Assembly (NCBI RefSeq): GCF_002288365.1
Contig: NZ_CP016782.1
Coordinates: 1,116,001-1,180,000 of the forward strand
DNA length: 64,000 nucleotides
From: Candidatus Planktophila limnetica
GTDB taxonomy: Bacteria; Actinomycetota; Actinomycetes; Nanopelagicales; Nanopelagicaceae
Direction of reading: 5' to 3'
Positions 28,573 through 37,451 of the stretch are shown here, in pieces (within the stretch, counting starts at the first letter, position 1; each line of letters opens with the position of its first letter). The notes beneath the pieces were generated by a model. It was not told the DNA's origin and made no database searches. It saw nothing but the letters and a program-made list of their open reading frames with translations. A program made the translations under genes and the position numbers.

Positions 28573-29304
28573 ATGTGCGGCCGTTATGCGCAATCGCTGA
28601 ACACCTCCGAACTGGCTGAAGAGTTCGGTATCGGTGTTACTACCCCTGCCGAAGAATTACCATCGAGTTGGAATATTGCACCGACTAATCCAATCTATAT
28701 TGTTCGTGCATCACAAACTTTGGCCGAGCAAAAAGAGTTATCAATTGCATCATGGGGAATCATGGCGCATTGGCATCAGAGTGAAGAGGAAGCACGTGCG
28801 TCACAATCACACGCTATTAATGCGCGCTCTGAATCTATACATGAAAAACCAACTTTTAGAAATGCATTTAGAACTCAGAGATGTTTAATTCCAGCTGATG
28901 GATATTACGAATGGGCGACTGCTCTTGGTAAATATTCACCCAAGCAACCATTTTATATTTCATCGACAAAGACCCGCACTCTTTCAATTGCAGGAATCTG
29001 GTCGACTTGGAAAAGTATGGAAGGTGAAATCATTCAAAGCGCAGCAATCATTACTCGTGAAGCTGTTGGAGAATTAGCAACGATTCACAGTCGCATGCCA
29101 GTGATGATGCCGAAAGATCGTTGGCAAGCATGGCTTGACCCTGCTCAACACGATGTTGAATTACTTCGCTCATTAATGGAAAACGCGCAGCCAGATGACG
29201 GGTTGGTTACGCGCCCCGTTTCCTCTCAAGTAAATCTGGTTCGAAATAACACGGCGCGTTTAATTGAGCCTATTGAACTCGGCGAACCCGAAACCCTTTT
29301 CTAG
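28573..29304 (+). CDS. SRAP (HMCES/YedK-like) abasic-site DNA-protein crosslinking protein
   Basis: 243 residues. After Met removal the catalytic Cys2 is exposed in MCGRYAQS. Other conserved sites: WNIAPTNPI, NARSESIHEKPTFRNAF, RCLIPADGYYEW (Glu), and TIHSRMPVMMP (His). SRAP proteins shield abasic sites in single-stranded DNA. ATG 28573 is fixed by the need for Cys at position 2; the frame is open far upstream across aroA. Gene order beside aroA matches M. tuberculosis Rv3226c-Rv3227. Confidence 0.93.
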   Translation: MCGRYAQSLNTSELAEEFGIGVTTPAEELPSSWNIAPTNPIYIVRASQTLAEQKELSIASWGIMAHWHQSEEEARASQSHAINARSESIHEKPTFRNAFRTQRCLIPADGYYEWATALGKYSPKQPFYISSTKTRTLSIAGIWSTWKSMEGEIIQSAAIITREAVGELATIHSRMPVMMPKDRWQAWLDPAQHDVELLRSLMENAQPDDGLVTRPVSSQVNLVRNNTARLIEPIELGEPETLF

Positions 29305-29339
29305 CGCGCCTCGCCATGCAAGCAGTGGCTCCAAAGCGA

Positions 29340-29352
29340 TAGCCTTACGGCG
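29340..29352 (+). promoter_or_regulatory. -10 box for leaderless sigR-like gene
   Basis: TAGCCT (29340-29345), 7 nt, then ATG 29353. A SigR-type autoregulatory -35 (GGAAT) is not evident. Confidence 0.45.
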
Positions 29353-29976
29353 ATGTCATCAACTGATTTAGTAAAAGAGAGCGCCGCCGATCGCACTAAT
29401 CGGTTCGAGCGCGATGCCCTTGCGTTCACAAATCAGTTATACGCTGCCGCACTTCGTTACACACGAAATCCAGATGATGCGCGCGACTTGGTTCAAGACA
29501 CTTATCTCAAAGCATTTACTTCTTTTCATCAATTCGAAGCGGGCACCAATCTAAAAGCCTGGCTTTATCGAATTCTTACAACAACTTTTATTAATACATA
29601 TAGAAAAGATCAACGTCGTCCACAACTAAGTGCTGGTGAAGTCGAAGATTGGCAATTAGCAGATGCTGCATCACACACAAGTGATCAAGGAAAATCTGCT
29701 GAAGTAGAAGCACTAGAAAACTTGCCAGATAGCGACATTAAACGTGCGCTGCAGGAAATCCCAGAAGAGTTTCGCATTGCGGTTTATTTAGCAGATGTTG
29801 AAGGGTTCTCATACAAAGAAATTTCAGAAATTGCTGGTGTTCCAACTGGAACTGTGATGTCACGTCTTCACCGTGGTCGCAAGCAACTTCGCGAAAAGTT
29901 AACTGAATACGCGAAAGAACTTGGTTACTCCACAGACAAATCTGAGAAAAAAGCAGACAAAGGAGGTGCATCATGA
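29353..29976 (+). CDS. sigR: ECF sigma factor, SigR/SigH type
   Basis: 207 residues. Region 2: [15 protein letters not shown] and [20 protein letters not shown]. Region 4: [46 protein letters not shown]. Together with the overlapping zinc anti-sigma gene (ATGA), this marks the disulfide-stress sigma group (SigR of Streptomyces, SigH of mycobacteria). It probably controls thiol-oxidative stress genes. Nearby aroA, rsgA and SRAP genes agree with the mycobacterial sigH neighbourhood. Confidence 0.92.
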   Translation: MSSTDLVKESAADRTNRFERDALAFTNQLYAAALRYTRNPDDARDLVQDTYLKAFTSFHQFEAGTNLKAWLYRILTTTFINTYRKDQRRPQLSAGEVEDWQLADAASHTSDQGKSAEVEALENLPDSDIKRALQEIPEEFRIAVYLADVEGFSYKEISEIAGVPTGTVMSRLHRGRKQLREKLTEYAKELGYSTDKSEKKADKGGAS

Positions 29977-30374
29977 GCAATGGCTTTATCAATGAAACTA
30001 ATTGTGTAGATGTCCTTCACTCCGTGTTGCTCTTTGTCGATGGTGAGATTTCAGATACTTCAGAGATTGCAACCATTGAAATGCACTTGCAGCAATGTCT
30101 GGCATGCACCGCAGAACTCGAACACGAACGCAATGTTCGATCTCTAATGCAAGCGGTATTACGCAGATCATGTAATGAAAGTGCGCCACAAGAATTACAC
30201 GAGCAAATTCATCAGCAACTCTTGAGTGCATCAATGAACAGCGCTCCGGATATTGTCCGTGAATTTAGAATGACTGAAATCTCAATTGAAATTAACGAAG
30301 ATGGTTCGATTGAATCACGTGAAATTCATATTGAGCACACCGAGGAATATCGCTTCCCTAACGAAGAGGCTTGA
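29973..30374 (+). CDS. rsrA: Zinc-binding anti-sigma factor, RsrA-like
   Basis: 133 residues. Cys11, His38, Cys42 and Cys45 (HLQQCLAC) form the ZAS motif; on oxidation, disulfide formation would release the sigma factor. The start overlaps the sigma gene. A C-terminal stretch beyond the usual RsrA size (from about residue 92), with alternating hydrophobic and acidic residues ([18 protein letters not shown]), looks like a beta-rich extension. Confidence 0.85.
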   Translation: MSNGFINETNCVDVLHSVLLFVDGEISDTSEIATIEMHLQQCLACTAELEHERNVRSLMQAVLRRSCNESAPQELHEQIHQQLLSASMNSAPDIVREFRMTEISIEINEDGSIESREIHIEHTEEYRFPNEEA

Positions 30375-30379
30375 TTCTT

Positions 30380-30799
30380 ATGATGGTTCCTGCAGATGAA
30401 CTCGTAGGTGCAGTGGCATTTTCTTCAATGATTGTTCGCCCAGGAGATACAGCAGTTGCAATCGGCGTTGGTGATTTACCAGTACTAGCTAATTCACTCA
30501 TCATTAACGCGATGCAAAGCGCTGCGATTGCATCAATTGCTGAGCACTTAGAAAATGGCGAAACAACTATAGAAACTTCAATTGCACTCGAATTCCATGG
30601 TGGAATTGCAATTGGCGGCGAACTTCGCACCTCTGCTAATTGCACAGAAGTAAATGGTCGGGAAATAACTTTTATCTGTGAAGCCTATGAAGGCGAAAGA
30701 CTTGTTGCATCTGCTGTAATAAAAAGAACAGCGGTTGAGCGAGTATCTTTCCTCGCCCGAACCGCTGCTCAGTCAATAAAGTCGAGTACTACTTCTTAG
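30380..30799 (+). CDS. Hotdog-fold thioesterase, FlK-like
   Basis: 139 residues. The pattern PVLANSLIINAMQSAAIASI..ENGETTIETSIALEFHGG and TEVNGREITFICEAYEGERLVA matches thioesterases related to fluoroacetyl-CoA thioesterase FlK. The substrate is unknown. ATG 30380 is chosen because GAAGAGG lies about 10 nt upstream; a TTG at 30371 overlapping the rsrA stop is the alternative. Its 3' end overlaps sodN by 11 bp and contains a terminator for the opposite strand. Confidence 0.75.
   Translation: MMVPADELVGAVAFSSMIVRPGDTAVAIGVGDLPVLANSLIINAMQSAAIASIAEHLENGETTIETSIALEFHGGIAIGGELRTSANCTEVNGREITFICEAYEGERLVASAVIKRTAVERVSFLARTAAQSIKSSTTS
30721..30766 (-). terminator. Intrinsic terminator for sodN inside the thioesterase coding region
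   Basis: Minus-strand hairpin: AGCGGTT (30760-30766 on plus is its complement) pairs over 7 bp with 30730-30736. An inner 5-bp GCGAG/CTCGC helix (30739-30743 with 30752-30756) closes an 8-nt loop. GTTCTTTTT follows on the minus strand. It lies 23 bp beyond the sodN stop, within the last codons of the opposing gene. Confidence 0.75.
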
Positions 30800-31181
30800 T
30801 TGCCCAGAAGATCTCTGCGATTTCATCGATTTTTGCAATCAACTTATCTGCAACTGCAACATCATTTGTACCCTTGGTGCCAGCTGCGCCAGCAAGTTTT
30901 GTTGCATCATTAAATAGTGTGTGCAACTGAGGATAAGCCTCAAAGTGATTTGGCTTAAAGTAATCAGTCCACAAAACCCATAGGTGTTCTTTTACTTGGT
31001 GTGAACGCTCATCTTTAATTGCTACTGAGCGAGATTTGAAATCTGCATCGCTACTTGCTGCATATTTTTCCATGCATGCCTTTACTGAAAGTGCTTCAAT
31101 TTTTGCTTGTGCTGGATCGTAAACTCCGCAAGGAAGATCGCAGTGAGCAAGTACAACTGTCTTTGGTTGGAATAATTTCAT
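30789..31181 (-). CDS. sodN: Nickel superoxide dismutase
   Basis: 130 residues. After a 12-residue leader (MKLFQPKTVVLA) comes the nickel-hook HCDLPCGVYDP. His13, Cys14 and Cys18 bind nickel once the leader is removed, His becoming residue 1. The rest is a four-helix bundle. GGAGA precedes the ATG. The maturation protease sodX is divergent, 71 bp away. Nickel SOD is known in streptomycetes, cyanobacteria and many aquatic actinobacteria. Confidence 0.96.
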   Translation of the reverse strand: MKLFQPKTVVLAHCDLPCGVYDPAQAKIEALSVKACMEKYAASSDADFKSRSVAIKDERSHQVKEHLWVLWTDYFKPNHFEAYPQLHTLFNDATKLAGAAGTKGTNDVAVADKLIAKIDEIAEIFWATKK

Positions 31182-31252
31182 TTATTTCTCTCCTTCAAGA
31201 GCGCTATTTCTATGCGTTAACACGCGAACAACTATGTGCAAGACTACTGTTC

Positions 31253-31576
31253 GTGAGCAGATTTGGCACGGTTAGAGTTTCTGGGCAGTCCATGGCCCCA
31301 ACATTTAACGATGGGGACTGGTTGTTGGTCTGGTACGCCCAGCGCATGCAGATCCATGTGGGCCAACTCGTAGTCCTGCGTCGCCCTCTTGATGCACGTG
31401 CAGAAGCGGCTTCTTTATTTATTAAACGCATAGCTGGCATCAACGAATCCTTTGTAACCGTTCATGGCGATAATAAAAATGCAAGTACAGATTCACGTCA
31501 GTGGGGAGATATTCCTCGCGAAGAAATTATCGGAAGAGTTATCGGTAGATATCACCGAGGAAAAGTTAGCGGGTAA
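31253..31576 (+). CDS. sodX: Nickel-SOD maturation protease, signal-peptidase-like
   Basis: 107 residues, S26/S24-type peptidase. The catalytic Ser lies in VSGQSMAPTFNDGDWLLV, the Lys in SLFIKRIAGI, and the C-terminal DSRQWGDIP is the usual S26 box. It should cut the SodN leader before the nickel hook. No N-terminal membrane helix is visible. The start is uncertain: GTG 31253 is the best in-frame codon, with no ribosome site. The 3' end overlaps kgd by 11 bp. Confidence 0.85.
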   Translation: MSRFGTVRVSGQSMAPTFNDGDWLLVWYAQRMQIHVGQLVVLRRPLDARAEAASLFIKRIAGINESFVTVHGDNKNASTDSRQWGDIPREEIIGRVIGRYHRGKVSG

Positions 31577-34500
31577 AGGCTTCCATTAACAAAGCTTTTT
31601 GTTCTTCTTCATGCAAGTGATGATTGCCAGTTGCAGGACTTGCAGTCGCGCGACGTGATACGCGGCGCAATGTTCTTCCGCCAAATCCTTCTCCACCAAA
31701 TTGTTCTGCTGTGCGAAGTGCAACGAATGGCCAAGGTCCTTGGTTAGCTGGTTCATCTTGTACCCACAAAAGATTTGCATTTGGATGTTTCGCAGCTTCT
31801 GCTGCCATTTCTGCAGCAGGTAGTGGATACAAAAGTTCTAGACGAATGATTGCAGTTGTATCTTCCTTGCGCGCGGCGCGCTCTGCGACAAGATCGTGAT
31901 AAATACGACCAGAGCAGAAAATAACGCGAGTGGCATTTTGAACGATGTCATCTGGAATTAATTTTTGGAATTGCCCGGTTGTGAAATCTTGTAACTTCGA
32001 TGCAGCAGCGCGTAAGCGCAACATTGATTTAGGTGTGAAGACAACCATTGGTCTACGTGTTGGATTCTTTGCATGCCATCTGAGCAGATGGAAATACGAC
32101 GCTGGATTAGATGGTTGAGCCACTGTCATGTTTCCTTCTGCGCACAATGCTAAGAAGCGTTCAATGCGCGCAGATGAGTGATCTGGGCCTTGTCCTTCAT
32201 AACCATGTGGCAACAAGAGAACAATTGAAGAACGCTCGCCCCATTTTTGCAGCGCTGATGAGATAAATTCATCAACAATTGTTTGCGCGCCATTTGCGAA
32301 ATCACCGAACTGCGCTTCCCACAGAACTAGCGCTTCATCTCGCACAACTGAATAGCCATATTCAAAGCCCATAGCTGCATATTCAGAGAGCAAAGAGTCA
32401 ATAACAAAGAATTGGCTCTCATCGCTAATTAATGCGCGAAGTGGAGTCCACTCATTTCCATTTACTTTATCAACGATTACTGCGTGACGATTACTAAATG
32501 TTCCTCGACGTGAATCTTGTCCTGCCAAACGAATTGGTCGCCCTTCAAGTAATAGTGAACCAAAGGCGAGTGTTTCACCCATTGACCAATCGATAGTTCC
32601 GTCGTTAAGCATCTCAACGCGCTTTTGCAGTTGCGGCAATAGCTTTGGATGAACGTTAAATCCATCTGGAACTGCAATTTGTGTTGCAGCAATTGTGCGA
32701 GCAGTAGCTTCATCGATACTAGAAACTAGCGTTTCTGGATTAGCAGCAACTGGTGCTTTAAAGTTTGGATCTACTTCTGGTTCGATGTTATGAACTTCGG
32801 CAAAGACTGCTTCAAGTTGCATTTGGTACTCGCGTGCAAGCTCATCTGCTTGTTCGCTTGAAATATCGCCACGACCGATGAGTGCTTCTGTATAGAGATT
32901 ACGAGTTGAGCGCTTTGCATCAATAAGTTTATACATAAGCGGCTGTGTAAAGGATGGCTCATCGCCTTCGTTGTGACCACGACGGCGGTAACAAACCATA
33001 TCAATAACAACATCTCTATTGAACTCTTGGCGATATTCAAATGCTAAACGTGCGATGCGTACACATGCTTCTGGATCATCACCATTTACATGGAACACAG
33101 GCGCTTGAATAATTTTTGCCATATCTGTCGAATAACGAGATGTGCGTGATGCATGTGGTGATGTTGTAAAACCAACTTGGTTATTAACAACGATATGAAC
33201 TGTTCCACCTGTGCGATAGCCCGCTAATTGTGAGAGCTGGAACGTTTCTGCAACAACGCCTTGCCCAGCAAATGCAGCATCGCCGTGAAGAAGAATTGGT
33301 AGCACTGAATACGCATTCTTCACATTTAGACGATCCTGCTTAGCGCGCACAATGCCTTCTAGCACTGGGTTAGCTGCTTCAAGGTGAGAAGGATTTGCTG
33401 CCAAGTAAATCTTTGTTTTCGCACCAGATTCTGCGGTGAATACACCTTCTGTACCAAGGTGATACTTCACATCTCCTGAACCTTGCACATCATTTTCCTT
33501 GTAGTGACCTTCAAACTCTTGGAAGATTTGTCCGTAAGACTTACCAGCAATGTTTGCAAGAACATTTAATCGGCCGCGGTGTGGCATTCCAATACACACT
33601 TCATCTAATCCGCGCTCTGCTGCACTAGAAATTACTGCGTCCAGAATTGGAATTACAGATTCGCCTCCTTCGAGTGAGAAGCGCTTTTGTCCGACGAACT
33701 TAGTTTGCAAGAAAGTTTCAAATGCTTCTGCGCTATTTAGTTTGCGCAGGATTCGTAATTGTTCTTCACGTGGGAATGTTTGCACGCCAACTTCAACACG
33801 TTCTTGAATCCAATTACGTTCTTCTGGACTTTGAATATACATATATTCAATTCCAACTGTGCGGCAATATGAATCACGCAAGATTCCAAGAATCCTGCGA
33901 AGCTTCATAAACTTTTCGCCACCAAATCCACCAGTTGCGAATTCGCGATCAAGATCCCACAGAGTTAATCCATGAGTAACAATGTCGAGATCTGGGTGAG
34001 AGCGTTGGCGATATTCAAGTGGATCAGTATCGGCCATGATGTGACCGCGTGTGCGATATGCGTGAATTAATTGTTGAACACGAGCCGTCTTATTGATCTC
34101 TTCGTCCTTGGAGAATTCAAAGTCCTGTGCCCAGCGAATTGGTTCGTAAGGAATTCGAATTGCAGCGAATATATCTTCATAGAAATGTTCGGCGCCAAGT
34201 AATAATTCGTGAATACGGCGAAGGAAATCACCTGATTGTGCACCTTGAATAATTCGGTGATCGTATGTACTTGTTAGAGTGACAACTTTGCTAATCGCCA
34301 TGCGTGCAAGAGTTTCTTCACTTGCTCCATGAAACTCTGCAGGGTAATCAAGTGCACCAACACCAATGATTAAGCCTTGTCCTTGCACCAAGCGTGGCAC
34401 AGAGTGAACAGTTCCAAGTGTTCCTGGATTCGTAAGGGAAACCGTTGTGCCTGCAAAATCTTCAACAGTTAAAGTGCCTCCACGGGCTTTGCCGACAATT

Positions 34501-35312
34501 GCCTCATAAGCATTCCAAAATTGTGCAAAATCTAAATCTTCGCAACCTTTAATAGATGGCACCAATAATTGGCGCGATCCATCTGCTTTAGCTAAATCAA
34601 TTGCAATACCGAGGTTGATATGTTGAGGATGACCGATTGCTGGTTTGCCTTCAATGTCTCCGAAGAATGCATTCATCTCTGGCATTTGTCGAAGTGCCTT
34701 AATCATTGCAAATGCAATTAAGTGTGTGAAGGAAACTTTTCCACCGCGAGCGCGCTTGAGGTGATTGTTAATGACAATTCGATTATCAATCATTAATTTA
34801 GCAGGAACAGCGCGCACACTTGTAGCAGTTGGAACACTTAATGAACCTTCCATACTTGCAACAACGCGAGCGCTTATGCCGCGAATTGGTTCAAGTCGCG
34901 CGGCATCTGGTGTGCTTAATACTGGAACAGGTTTAACAATTGGATCAGCCGGCGTTGGCGATTGCAGTGAGCGATCACGAACAAGTTTTTGTGTTGCAGA
35001 AGTTGGTGTTGCTGCAACGGGTGCAACTGGTGCTGGTGTTGATGCAACAGGTGCTGGTGTTGATGCAACAGGTGCTGGTGTAACAACTGGTGCGGCACTT
35101 GCAGCTTTTGGTGTTGGTGGAACTCCGCCACGGGGTGCCGATGCAATTGGCGCACTAGTTGCGGCTGAAGAATTATTTGTTGGGCTATAAGTTTTAAAGA
35201 ATTCAATCCACGATGGTTCAACCGAAGTTGGGTCTGCTAGGTAGCGCTCGTACATTTCGTCGACGAGCCATTCATTGGCTCCAAAGTCCTGATTCGGATC
35301 TTTTGCCGACAC
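31566..35312 (-). CDS. kgd: Multifunctional 2-oxoglutarate dehydrogenase / decarboxylase (Kgd)
   Basis: 1248 residues, the actinobacterial fusion. The first 45 residues (FGANEWLVDEMYERYLADPTS) are the E1o N-terminal segment. Next comes a Pro/Ala/Val linker (about 48-125, repeated PVASTPA units), then an E2-like acyltransferase domain (about 130-370, DHRIIQGAQSGDFLRRIHELL with catalytic His), and E1o (370-1248). The E1o part has GDAAFAGQGVVAETFQLS and GRRGHNEGDEPSFTQP for thiamine diphosphate. It links 2-oxoglutarate to succinyl-CoA. GTG 35312 follows GGGGAG. Confidence 0.95.
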   Translation of the reverse strand: MSAKDPNQDFGANEWLVDEMYERYLADPTSVEPSWIEFFKTYSPTNNSSAATSAPIASAPRGGVPPTPKAASAAPVVTPAPVASTPAPVASTPAPVAPVAATPTSATQKLVRDRSLQSPTPADPIVKPVPVLSTPDAARLEPIRGISARVVASMEGSLSVPTATSVRAVPAKLMIDNRIVINNHLKRARGGKVSFTHLIAFAMIKALRQMPEMNAFFGDIEGKPAIGHPQHINLGIAIDLAKADGSRQLLVPSIKGCEDLDFAQFWNAYEAIVGKARGGTLTVEDFAGTTVSLTNPGTLGTVHSVPRLVQGQGLIIGVGALDYPAEFHGASEETLARMAISKVVTLTSTYDHRIIQGAQSGDFLRRIHELLLGAEHFYEDIFAAIRIPYEPIRWAQDFEFSKDEEINKTARVQQLIHAYRTRGHIMADTDPLEYRQRSHPDLDIVTHGLTLWDLDREFATGGFGGEKFMKLRRILGILRDSYCRTVGIEYMYIQSPEERNWIQERVEVGVQTFPREEQLRILRKLNSAEAFETFLQTKFVGQKRFSLEGGESVIPILDAVISSAAERGLDEVCIGMPHRGRLNVLANIAGKSYGQIFQEFEGHYKENDVQGSGDVKYHLGTEGVFTAESGAKTKIYLAANPSHLEAANPVLEGIVRAKQDRLNVKNAYSVLPILLHGDAAFAGQGVVAETFQLSQLAGYRTGGTVHIVVNNQVGFTTSPHASRTSRYSTDMAKIIQAPVFHVNGDDPEACVRIARLAFEYRQEFNRDVVIDMVCYRRRGHNEGDEPSFTQPLMYKLIDAKRSTRNLYTEALIGRGDISSEQADELAREYQMQLEAVFAEVHNIEPEVDPNFKAPVAANPETLVSSIDEATARTIAATQIAVPDGFNVHPKLLPQLQKRVEMLNDGTIDWSMGETLAFGSLLLEGRPIRLAGQDSRRGTFSNRHAVIVDKVNGNEWTPLRALISDESQFFVIDSLLSEYAAMGFEYGYSVVRDEALVLWEAQFGDFANGAQTIVDEFISSALQKWGERSSIVLLLPHGYEGQGPDHSSARIERFLALCAEGNMTVAQPSNPASYFHLLRWHAKNPTRRPMVVFTPKSMLRLRAAASKLQDFTTGQFQKLIPDDIVQNATRVIFCSGRIYHDLVAERAARKEDTTAIIRLELLYPLPAAEMAAEAAKHPNANLLWVQDEPANQGPWPFVALRTAEQFGGEGFGGRTLRRVSRRATASPATGNHHLHEEEQKALLMEAFTR
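31575..31605 (+). terminator. Possible weak terminator for sodX inside kgd
   Basis: AAAGGCTT (31575-31582) can pair with AAAGCTTT (31591-31598) with one bulged G, followed by further T residues. Weak AT-rich stem. Confidence 0.3.
35028..35092. repeat. 21-bp tandem repeat in the kgd linker
   Basis: The unit GGTGCTGGTGTTGATGCAACA occurs about two and a half to three times in a row. It encodes the repeated VASTPAP linker on the minus strand. It is in frame, so copy changes would alter linker length only. Confidence 0.7.
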
Positions 35313-35477
35313 TGGCGCTCCCCTGCTTGGCGAATTTCAAATAACCACTTACTTGCAGGCCTAAGAGTATCCGCTCAAATGCACAGAGATAAATGCCGAT
35401 AGCCCCTGATGAAGGCGAGATTGACCACAAATCCAACCCAACGGGCACGATTGCAATCTTTGGGGCACAGTATCGCC

Positions 35478-36224
35478 ATGAATATGTCGAGTGAATCCAC
35501 ATCCAAACTGGCGTTCGTCACGGGTGGATCTCGCGGTCTCGGATTCGAAGTTGCCCGTGGATTGGCTCGCGCAGGAATTAGCTCTGTATTAATTGCAAAA
35601 GATTCAGAGAGATTAGAAATCGCAGCCAAACAACTCAGCGCAGAATTTCCTGGAATTACATTTGAAACAAGTACATGTGATTTAGAAGACCAAGTACAGA
35701 CAAGAAAAACTGCCGAAGATTTACTGAGTAAATACGGTGCACCATTTGCACTTGTTTTAGCCCATGGTGTGATGAGTGAAAAAATGTCTAAAACTTTGCG
35801 AACAACGGATGCAGAATGGCGCAGAGTTATGGCGATTAATTTGGATTCTGTTTTCACACTCGTAAATGTTCTTGGATTACCCATGGCAGATGCGCGAGAT
35901 GGTCGCCGAGTAGTCATCTTCTCTGCCTGCTTAGGAAGAATGTCTGGACCTGGAAATGCCGGTGGACTTGCGCCGTATCGAATTAGTAAAGCCGGTGTTA
36001 ACGCCTTTGTTAGAAATCTTGCACACGAAACAGGACTCGGTGCACGTGGTTTCTATGTTGATGCAATTTGTCCCAATCATTCACGCACTGACATGGGTGG
36101 CCCCGATGCACCGCGAAGCGCCGAAGAAGGTGCGGAGTGTGCAGTGTGGTTAGCGACGCGAGAATTTAATGCAGGAGATACAACTGGTGTGCTGTGGGAA
36201 GATCGAAAGATTGTGGATTGGTGA
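35478..36224 (+). CDS. Short-chain dehydrogenase/reductase
   Basis: 248 residues, classical SDR. The cofactor loop is VTGGSRGLGFEVA, NAG-like region LVLAHGVMS, catalytic Ser in VIFSACLGR and YxxxK as YRISK. The substrate is unknown; FabG-like and sugar-alcohol dehydrogenases are possible. ATG 35478 (or 35484) is chosen because the fold begins a few residues later; an open frame extends upstream to 35409 but adds a basic, unlikely N-terminus. Confidence 0.85.
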   Translation: MNMSSESTSKLAFVTGGSRGLGFEVARGLARAGISSVLIAKDSERLEIAAKQLSAEFPGITFETSTCDLEDQVQTRKTAEDLLSKYGAPFALVLAHGVMSEKMSKTLRTTDAEWRRVMAINLDSVFTLVNVLGLPMADARDGRRVVIFSACLGRMSGPGNAGGLAPYRISKAGVNAFVRNLAHETGLGARGFYVDAICPNHSRTDMGGPDAPRSAEEGAECAVWLATREFNAGDTTGVLWEDRKIVDW

Positions 36225-36232
36225 GTTAGTTT

Positions 36233-36802
36233 TTAGAACTTAACTGCATCAGTCATAGCACGGGCTAATAAACCAAAATTCGGTTGGTCTTCTGTGCCAC
36301 CTTTAATCATCGCCAAAACTGGAATTACTTCACCGGTTTCCAAACATTTAACAATTTTTTTATGAACTTCTTTAGCCTGCTCTTTTGCTAAATGACCAAC
36401 AATTTGACAGTTATATTCTTTGTCTTTTTTGTGTTTCCAAATCAGCACAACAGAAACAGCATTGGGATCGAATGGATTTAACGGTTCCGGCAATAGAAAT
36501 CCTGCCATCCAATTTTCAAGACCAACTGCGTCCACAACAATCTTTAGTGCATCTGTATGAAAACTCTCACCAACAACATCTAAAAATTGTTTGTTTTCCG
36601 AATACAGCACATTTCCAATTGATTGATGCATGGAAATACTGTCATCAATATCTTGGCAAGTTTTCTCCGGAAATTCGAGGGACAAAGTGGGGACATACTT
36701 TCCAGGAGCATTGCGAACCATCTCGATTAGATTTGGCACATACTTTGCATCAAACTTGATTGAAAAATTCTTCTCTGGCAGCTCTTTTTTAAACCATCCC
36801 AT
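36233..36802 (-). CDS. HIRAN-domain-like protein
   Basis: 189 residues. Residues from about 75 to 155 resemble a HIRAN domain: VVGESFHTDAL, then LLPEPLNPFDPNAVSVVLIW and VGHLAKEQAKEV. The NPFDPNAVxV core and the GxL step are the diagnostic parts. HIRAN domains bind DNA ends and usually accompany helicases or nucleases, but none is fused here. The N-terminus MGWFKKE is followed by an unrecognised region. The gene is close to the SDR stop and separate from the channel gene. Confidence 0.55.
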   Translation of the reverse strand: MGWFKKELPEKNFSIKFDAKYVPNLIEMVRNAPGKYVPTLSLEFPEKTCQDIDDSISMHQSIGNVLYSENKQFLDVVGESFHTDALKIVVDAVGLENWMAGFLLPEPLNPFDPNAVSVVLIWKHKKDKEYNCQIVGHLAKEQAKEVHKKIVKCLETGEVIPVLAMIKGGTEDQPNFGLLARAMTDAVKF

Positions 36803-36830
36803 GGTGAAACCTTACCCTTAACTTAACTAC

Positions 36831-37451
36831 CTAAACATTTTTTGAATCATCTTGCATCATTTTGACGAAAGTTGCTGCGATGGTTGCGCTGATGACTCCG
36901 ATTAATGCGATCCCCAACATCATTAGTCCAACAGCAAGAACTCGACCTTCTGTCGTCGTGGGAAAACGGTCTCCGTATCCAACGGTTGTTACCGTTGTAA
37001 TCGCCCACCAAAAACCATCTCCAAAAGTTTTAATATTTGAATCCAAAGCATTTCTTTCAATCAGTGTGATTTGTATCGCTGCAATGTAGGTCAAAAAAAA
37101 CGTGGTTACAAAAACTCGAATAGTTATCCCAAATGATCTACCAATTACAACTTTCTGAATGACCAGTGAGCCAAATGAAACAATTCTCAACAGCCGTAAG
37201 GGGCGCAAGAACGGTAGAACTACTGCTGCAATTTCTAGAGGATGCGACTTTAAATATCTTTTTTTACTCTCTGCTCTGATTATTCCATAGATTAAATCAG
37301 CAGCAAAGGCCGTCCACGAAATCCACTGGATAGCATCCAAGATTGTTTGAGTTTGTGCATTAATTTCAGAAGTAAAGGCTGGGTAAGAAAACGAAACTAG
37401 GAAAGCTACCGCTAGTACCGTAAGTGTTTCGTTCCAAAATCTTTTTTTCAT
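36831..37451 (-). CDS. Voltage-gated-type potassium channel (Kv-like)
   Basis: 206 residues with six hydrophobic segments. S4-like positive residues are in FLRPLRLLRIVSF, and the pore has the filter TTVTTVGYGD followed by FPTTTEGR. No C-terminal RCK domain is present, so it is the short KvAP/ion_trans-2 type. The start codon overlaps the stop of the upstream gene (ATGA, 37448-37451), so the two are co-translated. Selectivity for potassium is inferred from GYG. Confidence 0.88.
   Translation of the reverse strand: MKKRFWNETLTVLAVAFLVSFSYPAFTSEINAQTQTILDAIQWISWTAFAADLIYGIIRAESKKRYLKSHPLEIAAVVLPFLRPLRLLRIVSFGSLVIQKVVIGRSFGITIRVFVTTFFLTYIAAIQITLIERNALDSNIKTFGDGFWWAITTVTTVGYGDRFPTTTEGRVLAVGLMMLGIALIGVISATIAATFVKMMQDDSKNV

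Noticed and set aside
34765-35190. 141-codon frame opposite the kgd linker
   Set aside because: Arises from the repeated Ala/Pro linker codons; Gly/Ala/Thr repeats with no domain.
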